From Pseudomonas graminis (GTDB lineage: Bacteria; Pseudomonadota; Gammaproteobacteria; Pseudomonadales; Pseudomonadaceae): a DNA stretch of 64,000 nucleotides. The notes below the pieces were generated by a model that had not been told where the DNA came from, made no database searches, and saw only the letters and a program-made list of their open reading frames with translations. Location: positions 302,781 to 366,780 of the forward strand of contig NZ_FOHW01000002.1 in the NCBI RefSeq assembly GCF_900111735.1. The letters are read 5' to 3'. The position numbers were made by a program, and so were the translations under genes. Shown here one piece after another: positions 50,182 through 61,491 of this stretch; positions within the stretch are counted from its first letter, which is position 1; the number at the start of each line of letters is the position of its first letter.

Positions 50182-50957
50182 ACTATTCCACCAGCGAAAT
50201 GATGACCGTCGCTGCCGCGCGTCGGTTGAAAAATGGTGCCGTGTGCTTCGTCGGCATTGGCCTGCCCTCCAAAGCGGCCAATCTGGCGCGCCTCACTTCT
50301 TCGCCTGACGTGGTGCTGATTTATGAATCAGGACCCATTGGCGCCAAACCAGACGTGCTGCCGCTGTCCATCGGTGACGGCGAACTGGCGGAAACCGCTG
50401 ACACCGTGGTGTCCACCAGCGAAATCTTCCGTTACTGGTTGCAGGGCGGCCGTGTCGATGTCGGGTTCCTCGGCGCGGCTCAGGTCGACCGGTTTGGCAA
50501 CATCAACACGACGGTGGTCGGCGATTACCACAGCCCGAAAGTGCGCCTGCCGGGTGCGGGGGGCGCGCCGGAAATCGCGGGCTCCGCCAAAGAAGTGCTG
50601 ATCATCCTCAAACAGTCGCCGCGGACCTTCGTCAATAAGCTGGACTTCCTGACTTCGGTCGGCCACGGCGAAGGCGGCGACTCGCGCAAACGCCTCGGCC
50701 TGCCGGGCGCCGGGCCGGTGGGCATCATCACTGACCTGTGCATCATGGAGCCGGAGGAGGGCACCCACGAATTCGTTGTGACGACCCTGCACCCGGGCGT
50801 GACCCGCGAGCAGGTGATCGCCGCCACCGGTTGGGACGTGCGATTTGCCGACACCGTGGTGAATTCCGACTCACCGAGCGAGTACGAACTGACTGCGCTG
50901 CGTGATCTTGAAGCGCGAACCGCGGCTGCCCATGGCCAGACGCCGGGAGAAGCATGA
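50178..50957 (+). CDS. pcaJ: 3-oxoadipate CoA-transferase subunit B
   Basis: Beta subunit, 259 residues, carrying the catalytic glutamate in the Y-E-S-G-P-I-G-A motif. G-G-A-Q-V/A-A-Q-V-D-x-F-G-N-I-N is also typical. Starts with GTG overlapping the pcaI stop (50178-50181), and its own stop overlaps the pcaF ATG, so the three enzymes form a tightly coupled operon. Works with PcaI in the cytoplasm. Confidence 0.93.
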   Translation: MNYSTSEMMTVAAARRLKNGAVCFVGIGLPSKAANLARLTSSPDVVLIYESGPIGAKPDVLPLSIGDGELAETADTVVSTSEIFRYWLQGGRVDVGFLGAAQVDRFGNINTTVVGDYHSPKVRLPGAGGAPEIAGSAKEVLIILKQSPRTFVNKLDFLTSVGHGEGGDSRKRLGLPGAGPVGIITDLCIMEPEEGTHEFVVTTLHPGVTREQVIAATGWDVRFADTVVNSDSPSEYELTALRDLEARTAAAHGQTPGEA

Positions 50958-52156
50958 TGCGTGACGTATTTATCTGCGACGCGATTCGCACCCCCATCGG
51001 CCGTTTTGGCGGCGCCCTCGCGGCTGTTCGTGCGGATGATCTGGCAGCGTTGCCCATAAAAGCCCTGATGGCGCGCAATCCGTCGGTCAATTGGGATGAG
51101 CTGGACGAAGTGTTCCTCGGTTGCGCCAACCAGGCCGGTGAAGACAACCGCAACGTCGCCCGCATGGCTGCGCTGTTGGCGGGGTTGCCGGCCAGTGTGC
51201 CCGGCGTGACCCTGAATCGCTTGTGTGCTTCGGGCCTGGACGCGGTGGGTTCTGCGTTCCGCGCCATTGCCTGTGGCGAAATGGAGCTGGCCATCGCCGG
51301 CGGCGTCGAGTCCATGTCCCGCGCGCCGTTCGTGATGGGCAAGGCCGACACGGCATTCGGCCGCAGCCAGAAGCTGGAAGACACCACCCTGGGCTGGCGT
51401 TTCGTCAATCCGCAGATGAAGGACCAGTACGGCGTGGAGGCGATGCCGCAGACCGGCGATAACGTCGCTGAGGATTTCGGCATCTCCCGTGAGGATCAGG
51501 ACGCGTTTGCCCTGCGCAGCCAGCAACGCACGGCGGCGGCTCAGGCCTTGGGCTTCTTCGCTGAGGAGATCGTGCCCGTGCGCATCGCCCACAAGAAAGG
51601 CGAGACCGTCGTCGACACCGATGAGCACCCCCGTGCCGACACCAGCCTTGAGGCGCTCGGCAAGCTCAAGCCGGTCAACGGCCCGGGCAACACGGTCACG
51701 GCCGGCAACGCGGCGGGCCTCAACGACGGCGCGGCGGCGATGATTCTGGCGTCCGCCGAAGCCGTCAGGAAACACGGCCTGACCCCGCGCGCGCGCGTAT
51801 TGGGCATGGCCAGTGCCGGCGTCGAGCCGCGCGTGATGGGCATCGGCCCGGTGCCGGCGGTGCGCAAGCTGGTTGCCAGGCTGGGGCTGGCGGTCAGTGA
51901 TTTCGACGTCATTGAACTCAACGAAGCGTTCGCCAGCCAAGCGTTGGCGGTCATGCGTGAACTGGGCATCAATGACGATTCATCCAGGGTCAATCCCAAC
52001 GGCGGGTCGATTTCCCTGGGGCATCCGCTGGGCATGAGCGGCGCGCGTCTGGTACTGACCGCCTTGCATCAACTTGAGAAAACCGGCGGCAGCAAAGCGC
52101 TGGCTACTATGTGCGTTGGTGTGGGGCAGGGGCTGGCTCTTGCGATAGCGCGCTAA
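50954..52156 (+). CDS. pcaF: Beta-ketoadipyl-CoA thiolase
   Basis: Thiolase of 400 residues cleaving 3-oxoadipyl-CoA to succinyl-CoA and acetyl-CoA, the last step of the pathway. The nucleophile Cys is in L-N-R-L-C-A-S-G near residue 90; the C-terminal [10 protein letters not shown] His and the C-V-G-V-G-Q-G Cys complete the active site. Two adjacent ATG codons (50954, 50957) are possible starts. Overlaps pcaJ by four bases. Confidence 0.93.
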   Translation: MMRDVFICDAIRTPIGRFGGALAAVRADDLAALPIKALMARNPSVNWDELDEVFLGCANQAGEDNRNVARMAALLAGLPASVPGVTLNRLCASGLDAVGSAFRAIACGEMELAIAGGVESMSRAPFVMGKADTAFGRSQKLEDTTLGWRFVNPQMKDQYGVEAMPQTGDNVAEDFGISREDQDAFALRSQQRTAAAQALGFFAEEIVPVRIAHKKGETVVDTDEHPRADTSLEALGKLKPVNGPGNTVTAGNAAGLNDGAAAMILASAEAVRKHGLTPRARVLGMASAGVEPRVMGIGPVPAVRKLVARLGLAVSDFDVIELNEAFASQALAVMRELGINDDSSRVNPNGGSISLGHPLGMSGARLVLTALHQLEKTGGSKALATMCVGVGQGLALAIAR

Positions 52157-52325
52157 ACGACATTCTCGCAAACCAACTACCCGAGTCATCGGTTGCCTGC
52201 ATGAAAGGGGCAACTTGCTGGCTCGGGTGGTTGTCCTTGTGATGTCGGAACGTTACTGCTTAAGTCTAAATGTTGCAGGTTATGTCTTAGACTGGCTGAC
52301 CTTACAAACACCTGGGGAGATAATA

Positions 52326-53615
52326 ATGACAACGACTCACTACACCGGCGAAGAACGGCGCAAGCGGATCTTCGCCATCGTCGGTGCTTCATCGGGCAAC
52401 CTCGTCGAATGGTTCGACTTCTACGTCTACGCCTTCTGCGCCATCTATTTCGCGCCTGCGTTCTTTCCTTCCGATGATCCGACCGTTCAATTGCTCAACA
52501 CCGCGGGCGTCTTCGCCGCAGGCTTTCTGATGCGTCCTATCGGCGGCTGGCTGTTCGGTCGCGTGGCCGACAAGCACGGCCGCAAGAACTCAATGATGAT
52601 TTCCGTCCTGATGATGTGCGCAGGCTCGCTGGTCATTGCCTGTCTGCCTACGTACGCATCCATCGGTGCCTGGGCACCGTTTCTGCTGCTCATGGCGCGC
52701 CTGTTCCAGGGGCTGTCGGTAGGTGGCGAGTACGGCACCACCGCCACGTACATGAGCGAAGTCGCGTTGCGGGGGCAGCGCGGGTTTTTCGCTTCATTTC
52801 AGTACGTGACGCTGATCGGTGGTCAGCTGTTGGCCGTGTTGACCGTAGTCATCCTCCAGCAATTTCTCACCGCCGATGAGCTGAGAGCCTACGGCTGGCG
52901 TATTCCGTTCGTCGTCGGGGCGGTGGCGGCGGTGATCTCGCTGGTGCTGCGCCGATCGCTGAAAGAGACCACCACCGCTGAAGTGCGTCAGAACAAGGAC
53001 GCGGGCAGTGTGTCTGCGTTGTTCCGCGACCACAAAGCGGCATTCATCACCGTGCTGGGCTACACCGCCGGCGGCTCGCTGATTTTCTACACGTTCACCA
53101 CGTACATGCAGAAATACCTGGTCAACACCGTGCACATGGACGCCAAGGTCGCGAGCTACATCATGACCGGCGCGCTGTTCCTGTACATGTGCATGCAGCC
53201 GGTGTTCGGCATGCTCGCCGACAAGATCGGCCGCCGCGCTTCGATGCTGTGGTTCGGCGGACTGGGCACGCTGTGCACCGTGCCGCTGCTGCTGACGTTG
53301 AAAACCACCACCAGCCCGATCATCGCGTTCGTGCTGATTACCTTGGCGCTGGCCATCGTCAGTTTCTACACCTCCATTAGCGGCCTGGTGAAAGCCGAGA
53401 TGTTTCCGGTGCAGGTTCGCGCGCTGGGCGTCGGTCTGGCCTATGCCGTGGCCAACGCGATCTTCGGTGGCTCGGCTGAATACGTGGCCCTGGGCCTGAA
53501 AAACATGGGTATGGAAAACACCTTCTACTGGTACGTGACCGCGATGATGGCGATTGCTTTCCTGTTCAGCCTGCGACTGCCGAAGAAGCCGGCTTACCTG
53601 CACGAAGATCACTGA
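52326..53615 (+). CDS. pcaT: MFS dicarboxylate/beta-ketoadipate permease PcaT
   Basis: Metabolite:H+ symporter of 429 residues with twelve helices. The signature [12 protein letters not shown] near residue 24, [10 protein letters not shown] and [10 protein letters not shown] place it with KgtP/PcaT rather than with the aromatic-acid PcaK group. In P. putida PcaT takes up beta-ketoadipate. G-G-G-G-A-G precedes the ATG at 52326. The 170-bp gap after pcaF suggests its own promoter or an mRNA leader; no PcaR box was found there. Confidence 0.85.
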   Translation: MTTTHYTGEERRKRIFAIVGASSGNLVEWFDFYVYAFCAIYFAPAFFPSDDPTVQLLNTAGVFAAGFLMRPIGGWLFGRVADKHGRKNSMMISVLMMCAGSLVIACLPTYASIGAWAPFLLLMARLFQGLSVGGEYGTTATYMSEVALRGQRGFFASFQYVTLIGGQLLAVLTVVILQQFLTADELRAYGWRIPFVVGAVAAVISLVLRRSLKETTTAEVRQNKDAGSVSALFRDHKAAFITVLGYTAGGSLIFYTFTTYMQKYLVNTVHMDAKVASYIMTGALFLYMCMQPVFGMLADKIGRRASMLWFGGLGTLCTVPLLLTLKTTTSPIIAFVLITLALAIVSFYTSISGLVKAEMFPVQVRALGVGLAYAVANAIFGGSAEYVALGLKNMGMENTFYWYVTAMMAIAFLFSLRLPKKPAYLHEDH

Positions 53616-53702
53616 TCCCGGATCTCGCAGCGCGCGTCCCGGCAGGGCGCGCGTTGTCCCTGTTCATCACACTTATTCCACGTATTTCACGGAGCGACTG
53701 CC

Positions 53703-54491
53703 ATGGCGTTCGTACAACTCGAAGACGGTGAGCTGCATTATCAGATTGATGGCCCGGTGGATGCGCCGGTGCTGGTGCTGTCCAACTCCCTGGGCACGGA
53801 CTTGCACATGTGGGACGCGCAGATCCCGGCGCTGAGCAAGTCATTCCGCGTCGTACGTTACGACACGCGCGGCCACGGGAAGTCCCTCGTCTCTCAAGGG
53901 CCTTACACCCTTTCGCAACTGGGACGCGACGTGCTGGCGCTGCTCGATGCATTGAAAATCGACCGAGCGCATTTCTGCGGATTGTCCATGGGCGGCCTGA
54001 TCGGGCAGTGGCTGGGTGTCCATGCCAACGACCGGTTGCACAAGCTGATTCTGTGCAACACCGCCGCGAAGATCGGCGATACAGAAACGTGGGCGCCGCG
54101 CATCGCGCAGGTGGAGAAGGGCGGCGAGCGGGCCATGAAAGAAATGGGCGCTGGCGCTGTAGGGCGTTGGTTCACCCCTGACTTTGCCAGTCGGCACTCC
54201 GACAAGGTCACGCCCATCACCGACGTACTGGCGGCAACTTCTCCGCTGGGTTACGCCGCCTGCTGCGCGGCTGTCCGGGATGCTGATCTGCGTAAAGAAG
54301 TCAGTTCGATTACCGTGCCCACGCTGATCATCTGCGGCAGCCATGACGCCGTCACCACGGTGGCGGACGGGCATTTTCTGCAGAATCACATCCACGGCAG
54401 CGAGCTATCCGACTATTACGCCGCGCACTTGTCCAGCGTCGAGCTGGGTGAGGTCTTTGCCCTGCGCGTGACGGAGTTTTTGTTGGCGTAA
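53703..54491 (+). CDS. pcaD: 3-oxoadipate enol-lactonase
   Basis: Alpha/beta-hydrolase of 262 residues hydrolysing beta-ketoadipate enol-lactone, the point where the catechol and protocatechuate branches meet. Catalytic Ser95 is in G-L-S-M-G-G, with Asp in C-G-S-H-D and a C-terminal His in A-A-H-L-S-S-V-E. The N-terminal F-V-Q-L-E-D-G-E-L-H-Y is typical. It follows pcaT by about 90 bp and ends at a strong terminator. pcaB and pcaC, which usually flank it in P. putida, are not here. Confidence 0.92.
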   Translation: MAFVQLEDGELHYQIDGPVDAPVLVLSNSLGTDLHMWDAQIPALSKSFRVVRYDTRGHGKSLVSQGPYTLSQLGRDVLALLDALKIDRAHFCGLSMGGLIGQWLGVHANDRLHKLILCNTAAKIGDTETWAPRIAQVEKGGERAMKEMGAGAVGRWFTPDFASRHSDKVTPITDVLAATSPLGYAACCAAVRDADLRKEVSSITVPTLIICGSHDAVTTVADGHFLQNHIHGSELSDYYAAHLSSVELGEVFALRVTEFLLA

Positions 54492-54530
54492 CGGCTGTGG
54501 CCTTTGCTTGAAACAGCCTAAAAAACAGGC

Positions 54531-54560
54531 AAAAAAAACCCACCAATCGGTGGGTTTTTT
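54531..54560. terminator. Bidirectional terminator between pcaD and the efflux operon
   Basis: A8, CCCACC - AATC - GGTGGG, T6, between convergent ends of pcaD and oprM. Confidence 0.93.
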
Positions 54561-54573
54561 CATACGCGCTGGA

Positions 54574-56040
54574 TCAGAACAAGCGGGTAGACGGCACATC
54601 GCCCGCCGTCGGCTGACGCTCGCCGGTCGGGGTCTGTTCATACCAGCCGCCGCCCAGGGCACGGTACAGATTGACCTCGCTGTTGAGCTGCGACAGGCGA
54701 TCGGTGATCAACGACTGTTGCGCGTTGAACAACTGACGCTGGGCGTCGAGGAAGGTCAGGTTGCTGTCGATCCCGATGCGATAGCGCCGCTCGGCCAGGC
54801 GGTAGTAGTCCTGGTTGGCGTTGACGAAATCCGTCTGCGCCTTGAGCTGATCGGTGTAGGTTTTGCGCGCGGCCAGGCCGTCGGAGACTTCCTGAAACGC
54901 CGTCTGGATCGCTTTCTCGTAGTTGGCGACGCCGATGTCTTTCTGGATCTTCGAGTAGTCGAGGCTTGCGCGCAGACTGCCTGCGTTGAAGATCGGCAGA
55001 TTGATCGTCGGCTCGAACAACCACGTGCCCGAACCGCCCTTGAACAAACCGCTCAGATCGCCGCTCGCCGTACCGGCACTGGCCGTCAGGCTGATGCTCG
55101 GGAAGAACGCGGCACGTGCGGCGCCGATGTTGGCGTTGGCCGCTTTCAGGCTGTATTCGGCCTGAAGAATGTCCGGGCGACGCTGCAGCAGCTCCGACGG
55201 CAGACCCGCAGGCATTTCGTTGAGCATGTCAGCACTCAACGGCTTGGGCGCGGGCAGGTTGGCCGGCAGACTGGTGCCTAACAGCAGCACCAGATTGTTC
55301 TCGTCCTGGGCAACCAGGCGCTGATACTGCGCCAGCTTGACGCGAGCGCTCTCGACGGAGGTGCGCGATTGCGCAAGATCCAGCGCCGAGGCCACACCCA
55401 CTTCACTGCTGCGGGAAGTCAGACGCAGGCTTTCTTCGAAGGCGCCCAGGGTGTCCTGGGTCAGCTTCAACAGCTCTTTGTCCGCTTGCCACGTCAGATA
55501 GGCGTTGGCCACGTTGGCGACCAGACTGATCTGCGTGCTGCGACGGCCTTCTTCACCCGCGAAGTAGGTCTGCAGCGCCTGCTCACTCAGGCTGCGCACT
55601 CGTCCGAACAGATCCAGCTCATAGGAACTGATGCCCAGACCCACCGAGTACTGACTGGTGATGCGGGACTCGCCGGTTTGCGACAGGTCGCCCGGAACGC
55701 GCTGACGCGTGCCGGTGCCCGAGGCTGCCACAGCCGGGAACAGGTCCGCACGTTGAATGCGGTACTGCGCGCGGTAGGCATCGATGTTCAACGCGGCAAC
55801 GCGCAGGTCACGGTTGTTCTGCAGTGACGTCTGAATCAGTTGCTGCAGCGCCGGGTCATGGAAAAACTGACGCCAGCCTTGTTCGGCCGCCGCCTGATTC
55901 GCCGCTTGGGCCGGCGAGTACGCCGGGCCTTGCGGGAACTGAGCCGGCACCGGTGCGGCGGGCTGCTTGTAATCGGGGATCAACGAGCAGCCGCCGAGAA
56001 TGAACGCGGTGACCGCCAGCGAGATCAGGGACTTGCTCAT
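54574..56040 (-). CDS. oprM: Outer-membrane efflux lipoprotein OprM/TtgC
   Basis: Outer-membrane channel of the RND pump, 488 residues. The lipoprotein signal ends L-G-G-C with Cys18. Two repeated OEP halves are visible, including [12 protein letters not shown] and [20 protein letters not shown]. Start overlaps the mexB stop by ATGA. It forms a trimer that docks with MexA and MexB to expel antibiotics, plant antimicrobials and solvents. Confidence 0.93.
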   Translation of the reverse strand: MSKSLISLAVTAFILGGCSLIPDYKQPAAPVPAQFPQGPAYSPAQAANQAAAEQGWRQFFHDPALQQLIQTSLQNNRDLRVAALNIDAYRAQYRIQRADLFPAVAASGTGTRQRVPGDLSQTGESRITSQYSVGLGISSYELDLFGRVRSLSEQALQTYFAGEEGRRSTQISLVANVANAYLTWQADKELLKLTQDTLGAFEESLRLTSRSSEVGVASALDLAQSRTSVESARVKLAQYQRLVAQDENNLVLLLGTSLPANLPAPKPLSADMLNEMPAGLPSELLQRRPDILQAEYSLKAANANIGAARAAFFPSISLTASAGTASGDLSGLFKGGSGTWLFEPTINLPIFNAGSLRASLDYSKIQKDIGVANYEKAIQTAFQEVSDGLAARKTYTDQLKAQTDFVNANQDYYRLAERRYRIGIDSNLTFLDAQRQLFNAQQSLITDRLSQLNSEVNLYRALGGGWYEQTPTGERQPTAGDVPSTRLF

Positions 56041-59000
56041 TGGCCAGCCTCATCGTGTGGAGTGTGTTTCTGTTTGCCTTTGAACAGCGAGGATATCGAA
56101 ACGAAGAACAATGGTACCCAGAAGATCGCCAGGATAACCGCGGTGATCATACCGCCGATTACGCCTGTACCGATCGAATGCTGGCTACCGGCACCGGCGC
56201 CCGAGGAAATCGCCAGCGGGACCACACCGAGGATGAACGCCATAGACGTCATCACGATGGGCCGCAGACGCATCCGGCAGGCTTCAATGGTCGCCTCGAC
56301 GATGTCCTTGCCCTGCTCATGCAGCTCCTTGGCGAACTCGACGATCAGAATGGCGTTTTTCGCCGCCAGACCCACCGTCACCAAGAGACCTACCTGGAAG
56401 AACACGTCGTTGGACAGACCGCGCAAGCTCGTCGCCATCAGCGCACCGATGACCCCGAGCGGGATGACCAGCAATACCGCGATCGGAATCGACCAGCTTT
56501 CGTACAGCGCTGCCAGACACAGGAACACGATCAGAATGGAAAGTGCGTACAGTGCGGGCGCCTGAGAGCCTGACAGACGCTCTTCATAGGAAAGACCGGT
56601 CCAGGAAAGGCCCACGCCGGCCGGCAACTTCTTGGCCAATTGCTCGACCTCCGCCATCGCGTCGCCGGTGCTGTAACCCGGCGCCGGAGTACCCAGTACT
56701 TCCTCTGCCGGCACACCGTTGTAACGGGACAGCTTTGGCGAACCGAACACCCACTCGCCTGTGGCGAAGGAGGCAAACGGCACCATCTCGCCGGCGGTAT
56801 TGCGCACGTACCACTTCTTCAAGTCTTCCGGTTTCATCCGCGCACTGGCTTTGCCCTGCACGTACACCTTCTTGACCCGACCGCGGTCGATGAAGTCGTT
56901 GACGTAGCTGCCACCCATCGCGATGGACAGCGTGGTGTTGATGTCCGACAGACTCAGGCCCAGGGCCTGTGCACGCTCGTCATCGATGACCAGTTGATAC
57001 TGCGGCTCATCGTTCAGACCGTTGGGACGCACGCCCGCCAGAATCTTGCTCTGTGCCGCCATGCCCAGCAGTTGGTTACGCGCTTCCATCAGCTTGGCGT
57101 GACCCACGCCGCCCTGATCCTGCAAGTACACATCGAAACCGGTGGCGTTACCCAGTTCCAGTACCGCAGGCGGTACAACCGCAAAGGTCATCGCGTCGCG
57201 GAAACCGAAGAAGTGCTGCTGCGCCCGTTTGGCCAGCTCGAACACGCTGTTGGAAGAATCACGGTCGCCCCACGGTTTCAGCATGATGAATGCCAGACCG
57301 GAGCTCTGACCGCGACCGGCAAAGTTGAAGCCGTTCACGGTGAACACCGAGTTGACCGCGCCCGATTCTTCTTCAAGCAGGTACTTGCGCATGTTGTCGA
57401 TGACGGTCTGCGTACGTTCAGCCGAGGAGCCTGGAGGCGTCTGCACCTGGGCGAAAATAACGCCCTGGTCTTCTTCCGGCAGGAACGCGCTCGGAATCCG
57501 GGTGAACATCCAGATGGTGCCGCAGACGATCAGCGCGTAAACGATAAAGGCCGGAATCTTGTGCTTGAGCATGTTGCCGACGCCGCGCTCGTAGCTCACT
57601 ACGCTGCGGTCGAAGGTACGGTTGAACCAGCCAAAGAATCCACGTTTCGGCTGCCCGTGCTTCTCGTGATCGATCGGCTTGAGCAGGGTGGAGCACAACG
57701 CCGGGGTGAAGATCAGCGCGACCAGTACCGAAAGCGCCATCGCCGAAACGATGGTGATCGAGAACTGACGGTAGATCACACCCGTGGAGCCGCCGAAGAA
57801 CGCCATTGGCAACAGAACCGCACACAACACGAGTGCGATACCGACCAGTGCGCCCTGGATCTGCTCCATGGATTTGATCGTGGCGTCCCGCGGCGACAGT
57901 TTTTCCTCCGCCATCACCCGCTCGACGTTTTCCACCACAACGATGGCATCGTCCACCAGCAGGCCGATGGCGAGAATCACCCCGAACATGGTCAACGTGT
58001 TGATGGTGAAACCGGCGGCGGCGAGGATCCCGAACGTACCCAGCAATACCACTGGCACGGTCATCGTGGTGATGATGGTGGCGCGGAAGTTCTGCAGGAA
58101 CAGATACATCACCAGGAACACCAGGATGATCGCTTCACCCAAGGTATGAACAACCCCGGTGATGGATTCCTGAACCACCGGCGTGGTGTCGTACGGATAA
58201 ACCACTTTCATGCCAGGCGGGAAGAACGGCTCCAGCTGGGCAATCGTGGCGCGGATCGCCTTGGCGGTGTCCAGCGCGTTGGCACCGGTCGCCAGCTTGA
58301 TCGCCAGACCGGACGCCGCCTTGCCGTTGAACTGCGCGTCGATGCTGTAGTTCTCGCCGCCCAGGCCGACTTCCGCCACGTCCTTGAGGCGAACTTGCGA
58401 ACCGTCCTGATTGACCTTCAGCAGAATGTTGCCGAACTGCTCGGCGGTCTGCAGACGGGTTTTACCGATGATCGTGGCGTTCAGCTGCTGGCCCTTGAGC
58501 GCAGGCAAACCGCCGATCTGGCCGGAAGACACCTGAACGTTCTGGGCAGTAATGGCCGTTTTGACGTCAACCGGGGTCAGCTGGAAGTTGTTCAGCTTGG
58601 CCGGGTCAAGCCAGATACGCATCGCGTACTGAGCACCGAAGACCTGAAAGTCACCCACACCGGAGGTACGGGAAATCGGGTCCTGCATGTTCGACACGAT
58701 GTAGTTGGACAAGTCTTCCTTGCCCATGCTGCCATCTTCGGACACCAGGCCGACCACCATCAGGAAGTTCTTCACCGCCTTGGTCACGCGGATACCCTGC
58801 TGCTGCACTTCTTGGGGCAGCAGCGGGGTGGCGAGGTTGAGCTTGTTCTGTACCTGAACCTGGGCGATGTCCGGGTTGGTGCCCTGGTTGAACGTCGCGG
58901 TGATGGTCATGCTGCCGTCGGAGTTACTTTCCGAAGACACATAACGCAGGTTGTCGATACCGTTGAGCTGCTGCTCGATCACCTGAACCACGGTGTCCTG

Positions 59001-59171
59001 CACGGTTTGCGCGTTCGCGCCCGGGTAGGTCACCTGAATCGCGATGGCCGGTGGCGCGATCGCGGGGTATTGGTTGATCGGCAACTTGAGGATCGATAGC
59101 GTCCCCACCAGCATGATCACGAGGGCAATTACCCACGCGAAGATTGGCCGGTCGATAAAAAATTTCGACAT
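56037..59171 (-). CDS. mexB: RND multidrug efflux permease MexB/TtgB
   Basis: Inner-membrane proton/drug antiporter of 1,044 residues, full length for the HAE-1 family. Helix 4 carries the essential Asp pair in [14 protein letters not shown]-terminal [14 protein letters not shown] is diagnostic. Large periplasmic loops follow helices 1 and 7. It lies three bases after mexA and overlaps oprM. In P. syringae the orthologous pump contributes to resistance and fitness in plants. Confidence 0.95.
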   Translation of the reverse strand: MSKFFIDRPIFAWVIALVIMLVGTLSILKLPINQYPAIAPPAIAIQVTYPGANAQTVQDTVVQVIEQQLNGIDNLRYVSSESNSDGSMTITATFNQGTNPDIAQVQVQNKLNLATPLLPQEVQQQGIRVTKAVKNFLMVVGLVSEDGSMGKEDLSNYIVSNMQDPISRTSGVGDFQVFGAQYAMRIWLDPAKLNNFQLTPVDVKTAITAQNVQVSSGQIGGLPALKGQQLNATIIGKTRLQTAEQFGNILLKVNQDGSQVRLKDVAEVGLGGENYSIDAQFNGKAASGLAIKLATGANALDTAKAIRATIAQLEPFFPPGMKVVYPYDTTPVVQESITGVVHTLGEAIILVFLVMYLFLQNFRATIITTMTVPVVLLGTFGILAAAGFTINTLTMFGVILAIGLLVDDAIVVVENVERVMAEEKLSPRDATIKSMEQIQGALVGIALVLCAVLLPMAFFGGSTGVIYRQFSITIVSAMALSVLVALIFTPALCSTLLKPIDHEKHGQPKRGFFGWFNRTFDRSVVSYERGVGNMLKHKIPAFIVYALIVCGTIWMFTRIPSAFLPEEDQGVIFAQVQTPPGSSAERTQTVIDNMRKYLLEEESGAVNSVFTVNGFNFAGRGQSSGLAFIMLKPWGDRDSSNSVFELAKRAQQHFFGFRDAMTFAVVPPAVLELGNATGFDVYLQDQGGVGHAKLMEARNQLLGMAAQSKILAGVRPNGLNDEPQYQLVIDDERAQALGLSLSDINTTLSIAMGGSYVNDFIDRGRVKKVYVQGKASARMKPEDLKKWYVRNTAGEMVPFASFATGEWVFGSPKLSRYNGVPAEEVLGTPAPGYSTGDAMAEVEQLAKKLPAGVGLSWTGLSYEERLSGSQAPALYALSILIVFLCLAALYESWSIPIAVLLVIPLGVIGALMATSLRGLSNDVFFQVGLLVTVGLAAKNAILIVEFAKELHEQGKDIVEATIEACRMRLRPIVMTSMAFILGVVPLAISSGAGAGSQHSIGTGVIGGMITAVILAIFWVPLFFVSISSLFKGKQKHTPHDEAGQ

Positions 59172-59174
59172 GAA

Positions 59175-60347
59175 TTACTCCCCTTTGCTGCCTGCGGCTT
59201 TATCAGTTGCCGGGGCAGTTGCCGGGTTCGGTGCCGGGTTAGCTGCATTGACGTTGGTGGCTTCGGCCACTTTCACTTCAGCACCTGGCTTGACGTATTG
59301 CAGCCCTTCGGTAATCACGCGATCACCTGCGCTCAAGCCTTTCTCTACCAGCCAGTCGCTGCCGATGGTGCGGTTGGCAACCAGCGTGCGGGACTCGACC
59401 TTGTTGTCAGCATTCACCACCAGTGCGGTCGGCGTGCCTTTAAGGTCGCGGGTGACGCCTTGCTGTGGAACCAGAATCGCGTTCTCGGCCACGCCCGATT
59501 GCAGTCGTGCATGCACGAACATGCCTGGCAGGAGGGTGTGATCCGGGTTCGCGAACACGGCGCGCAGGGTCACGGAACCGGTGGTCTGGTCGACCGACAC
59601 TTCGGAGAACTCAAGCTTGCCTTCGACCGGATAGAGGCTGCCGTCTTCCAGCACCAGCTTGACCTTGGCGGCATTGTCGCCGGCTTTCTGCAGCTTGCCG
59701 CTTTCCAGCTCCCGACGCAGCTTGAGCATCTCGGCCGAAGACTGGATCACGTCGACGTAAATAGGGTCGAGCTGCTGGATGGTGGCCATCGCATCGGCCT
59801 GACCGTTACTCACCAGCGCACCCTCAGTCACGAGGGAGCGGCCAATGCGGCCTGAGATCGGCGCATAGACCTTGGTGTAACGCAGGTTGATTTCTGCCGT
59901 CTGCACCGCCGCCTTCGCTTCGCGAGCCGAACCTACCGCCGTGTCGTATTCCTGACGGCTGACCGCTTGCTCATTGATCAGCTGCTTATAGCGGCCGGCC
60001 AGGGAGTTGGAGGATTCGTAGGTCGCTTTGGCGCTGTCCAGGGTGGCCTGATAGATCGCCGGGTCAATCTGGTAAAGCTGCTGACCCGCCTTGACGTCTC
60101 CACCTTCGGTGAACAGGCGCTTGAGGATGATGCCGTTCACTTGCGGACGCACTTCGGCAATCCGGAACGCAGTGGTGCGGCCGGGAAGTTCGGACGTCAG
60201 GGTGTAGGCCTGGGTTTTCAGAGTGACGACGCCGACCTGAGGGGGCGGTGGTGCTGGGGCCGCTTCTTCCTTTTTGCTGCATCCGCTGAGCAGCGATGCA
60301 AGGGCGATGGCAGTGACCAGTACGGTAACAGCTGGCTTGAATTGCAT
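59175..60347 (-). CDS. mexA: RND periplasmic adaptor MexA/TtgA
   Basis: Membrane-fusion protein of 390 residues, lipid-anchored through Cys23 (L-L-S-G-C). The lipoyl half-motifs, hairpin and beta-barrel segments are in order (R-P-Q-V-N-G-I-I-L-K-R and Y-A-P-I-S-G-R-I-G). First gene of the efflux operon, transcribed divergently from its TetR-type repressor across a 254-bp control region. Confidence 0.94.
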   Translation of the reverse strand: MQFKPAVTVLVTAIALASLLSGCSKKEEAAPAPPPPQVGVVTLKTQAYTLTSELPGRTTAFRIAEVRPQVNGIILKRLFTEGGDVKAGQQLYQIDPAIYQATLDSAKATYESSNSLAGRYKQLINEQAVSRQEYDTAVGSAREAKAAVQTAEINLRYTKVYAPISGRIGRSLVTEGALVSNGQADAMATIQQLDPIYVDVIQSSAEMLKLRRELESGKLQKAGDNAAKVKLVLEDGSLYPVEGKLEFSEVSVDQTTGSVTLRAVFANPDHTLLPGMFVHARLQSGVAENAILVPQQGVTRDLKGTPTALVVNADNKVESRTLVANRTIGSDWLVEKGLSAGDRVITEGLQYVKPGAEVKVAEATNVNAANPAPNPATAPATDKAAGSKGE

Positions 60348-60436
60348 GAAGATCCTCGGGTCAGGAGCCTGAACTCATGAAAAGTGGAAAGGGGCGGGAA
60401 AGGGTTCCTGCTGGATAAGTAGGATGCTAATGAATA

Positions 60437-60463
60437 TACTTACATTCACGGTTGTTTGTAAAC
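60437..60463. promoter_or_regulatory. TtgR/PmeR-type operator
   Basis: A+T-rich imperfect palindrome with TTACA (60440-60444) and TGTAA (60457-60461). Read on the minus strand it contains ACAAACAACC-G-TGAATGTAA, nearly identical to the TtgR operator of P. putida as remembered. Lies between mexA and the repressor, so it can control both. Confidence 0.8.
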
Positions 60464-60601
60464 ACCCAAGAGTGTGACACTCCAGCGCACCGAGGGCATC
60501 GATTGTAGATCCGGGACAAGGCATTACAAAGGCCGCCCGACATGCTGTGCAGGCCACTCGACCAGAGCGCCTGACGCATTTTCATAGAGGTTTTTACTGC
60601 C

Positions 60602-61261
60602 ATGGTCCGACGCACGAAAGAAGAGGCTCAGGAAACCCGCAGGCAGATTCTGGAAGCTGCCGAGCAGGCTTTCTATGATCGAGGGGTTTCCCGCACGACG
60701 CTCGCCGACATTGCGGCCTTGGCTGGCGTGACCCGTGGCGCAATCTATTGGCATTTCAGCAACAAGGCCGATCTGGTCCAGGCGATGCTCGACAGCCTGC
60801 ACGAGCCTCTTGAAGAAATGGCGCGGGCGAGCGAAAGCGAAGACGAAGTGGATCCGTTGGGATGGACGCGCAAGCTTCTCATCCATTTGTTTCAGCAAGT
60901 TGCCAGCGATCCTAAAACCCGCCGCATCAACGAAATTCTGTTTCATAAATTCGAATTTACCGACGAAATGTGTGACATGCGGCAACAACGGCAATTTGTC
61001 TGGCTTGACGCCAACGAGCGCATTGCACTGGCGCTCGGTAACGCTTCCCGGCAAGGCCAGCTTCCCGCTGACCTCAATCCGCAACGCGCAGCGATCTGCT
61101 TGCACGCTTATATCCACGGCATCATCGGCCAGTGGCTGCTGGTGCCGGAGAGCTTCTCGCTGCAAGACGACGCAGAGCGACTGGTTGACGGCATTCTCGA
61201 CATGCTCCGCTTCAGCCCGGCGTTACGCGACCCGGTGTCTCCCGCATCCTCAGTCAACTGA
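60602..61261 (+). CDS. pmeR: TetR-family repressor of the MexAB-OprM pump (PmeR/TtgR)
   Basis: Regulator of 219 residues. The N-terminal [13 protein letters not shown] and [23 protein letters not shown] are close to TtgR of P. putida. The ligand-binding core retains R-R-I-N-E-I-L-x-H-K and C-D-M-R-Q-Q-R-Q. TtgR is released by flavonoids and antibiotics; its P. syringae counterpart is PmeR. Divergent from mexA, with the operator between. Confidence 0.93.
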   Translation: MVRRTKEEAQETRRQILEAAEQAFYDRGVSRTTLADIAALAGVTRGAIYWHFSNKADLVQAMLDSLHEPLEEMARASESEDEVDPLGWTRKLLIHLFQQVASDPKTRRINEILFHKFEFTDEMCDMRQQRQFVWLDANERIALALGNASRQGQLPADLNPQRAAICLHAYIHGIIGQWLLVPESFSLQDDAERLVDGILDMLRFSPALRDPVSPASSVN

Positions 61262-61491
61262 TCCGCCAGCACCCCACCGCCACTTGGAAAAACTGAGCTG
61301 TGTGGCGCTTGGCCTGTATCTATACCGCGCCTGACCTTCGCTGAACAGGCGGTTTACCCTGGCTTTACCCCGCGATCACCGTGATTCAGCCCCCATTCAG
61401 GCATGGCTACCCATTGAAGTGCCGAATGCTGCCCTATTGCAATCTGGCGTCTACGCTTCCCCCCATAACCAATAAGAGTGGGGGCGAAGCG

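Noticed and set aside
56640..59099. 819-codon open frame antisense to mexB
   Set aside because: High-G+C shadow of a perfectly recognisable RND permease; composition is not protein-like.
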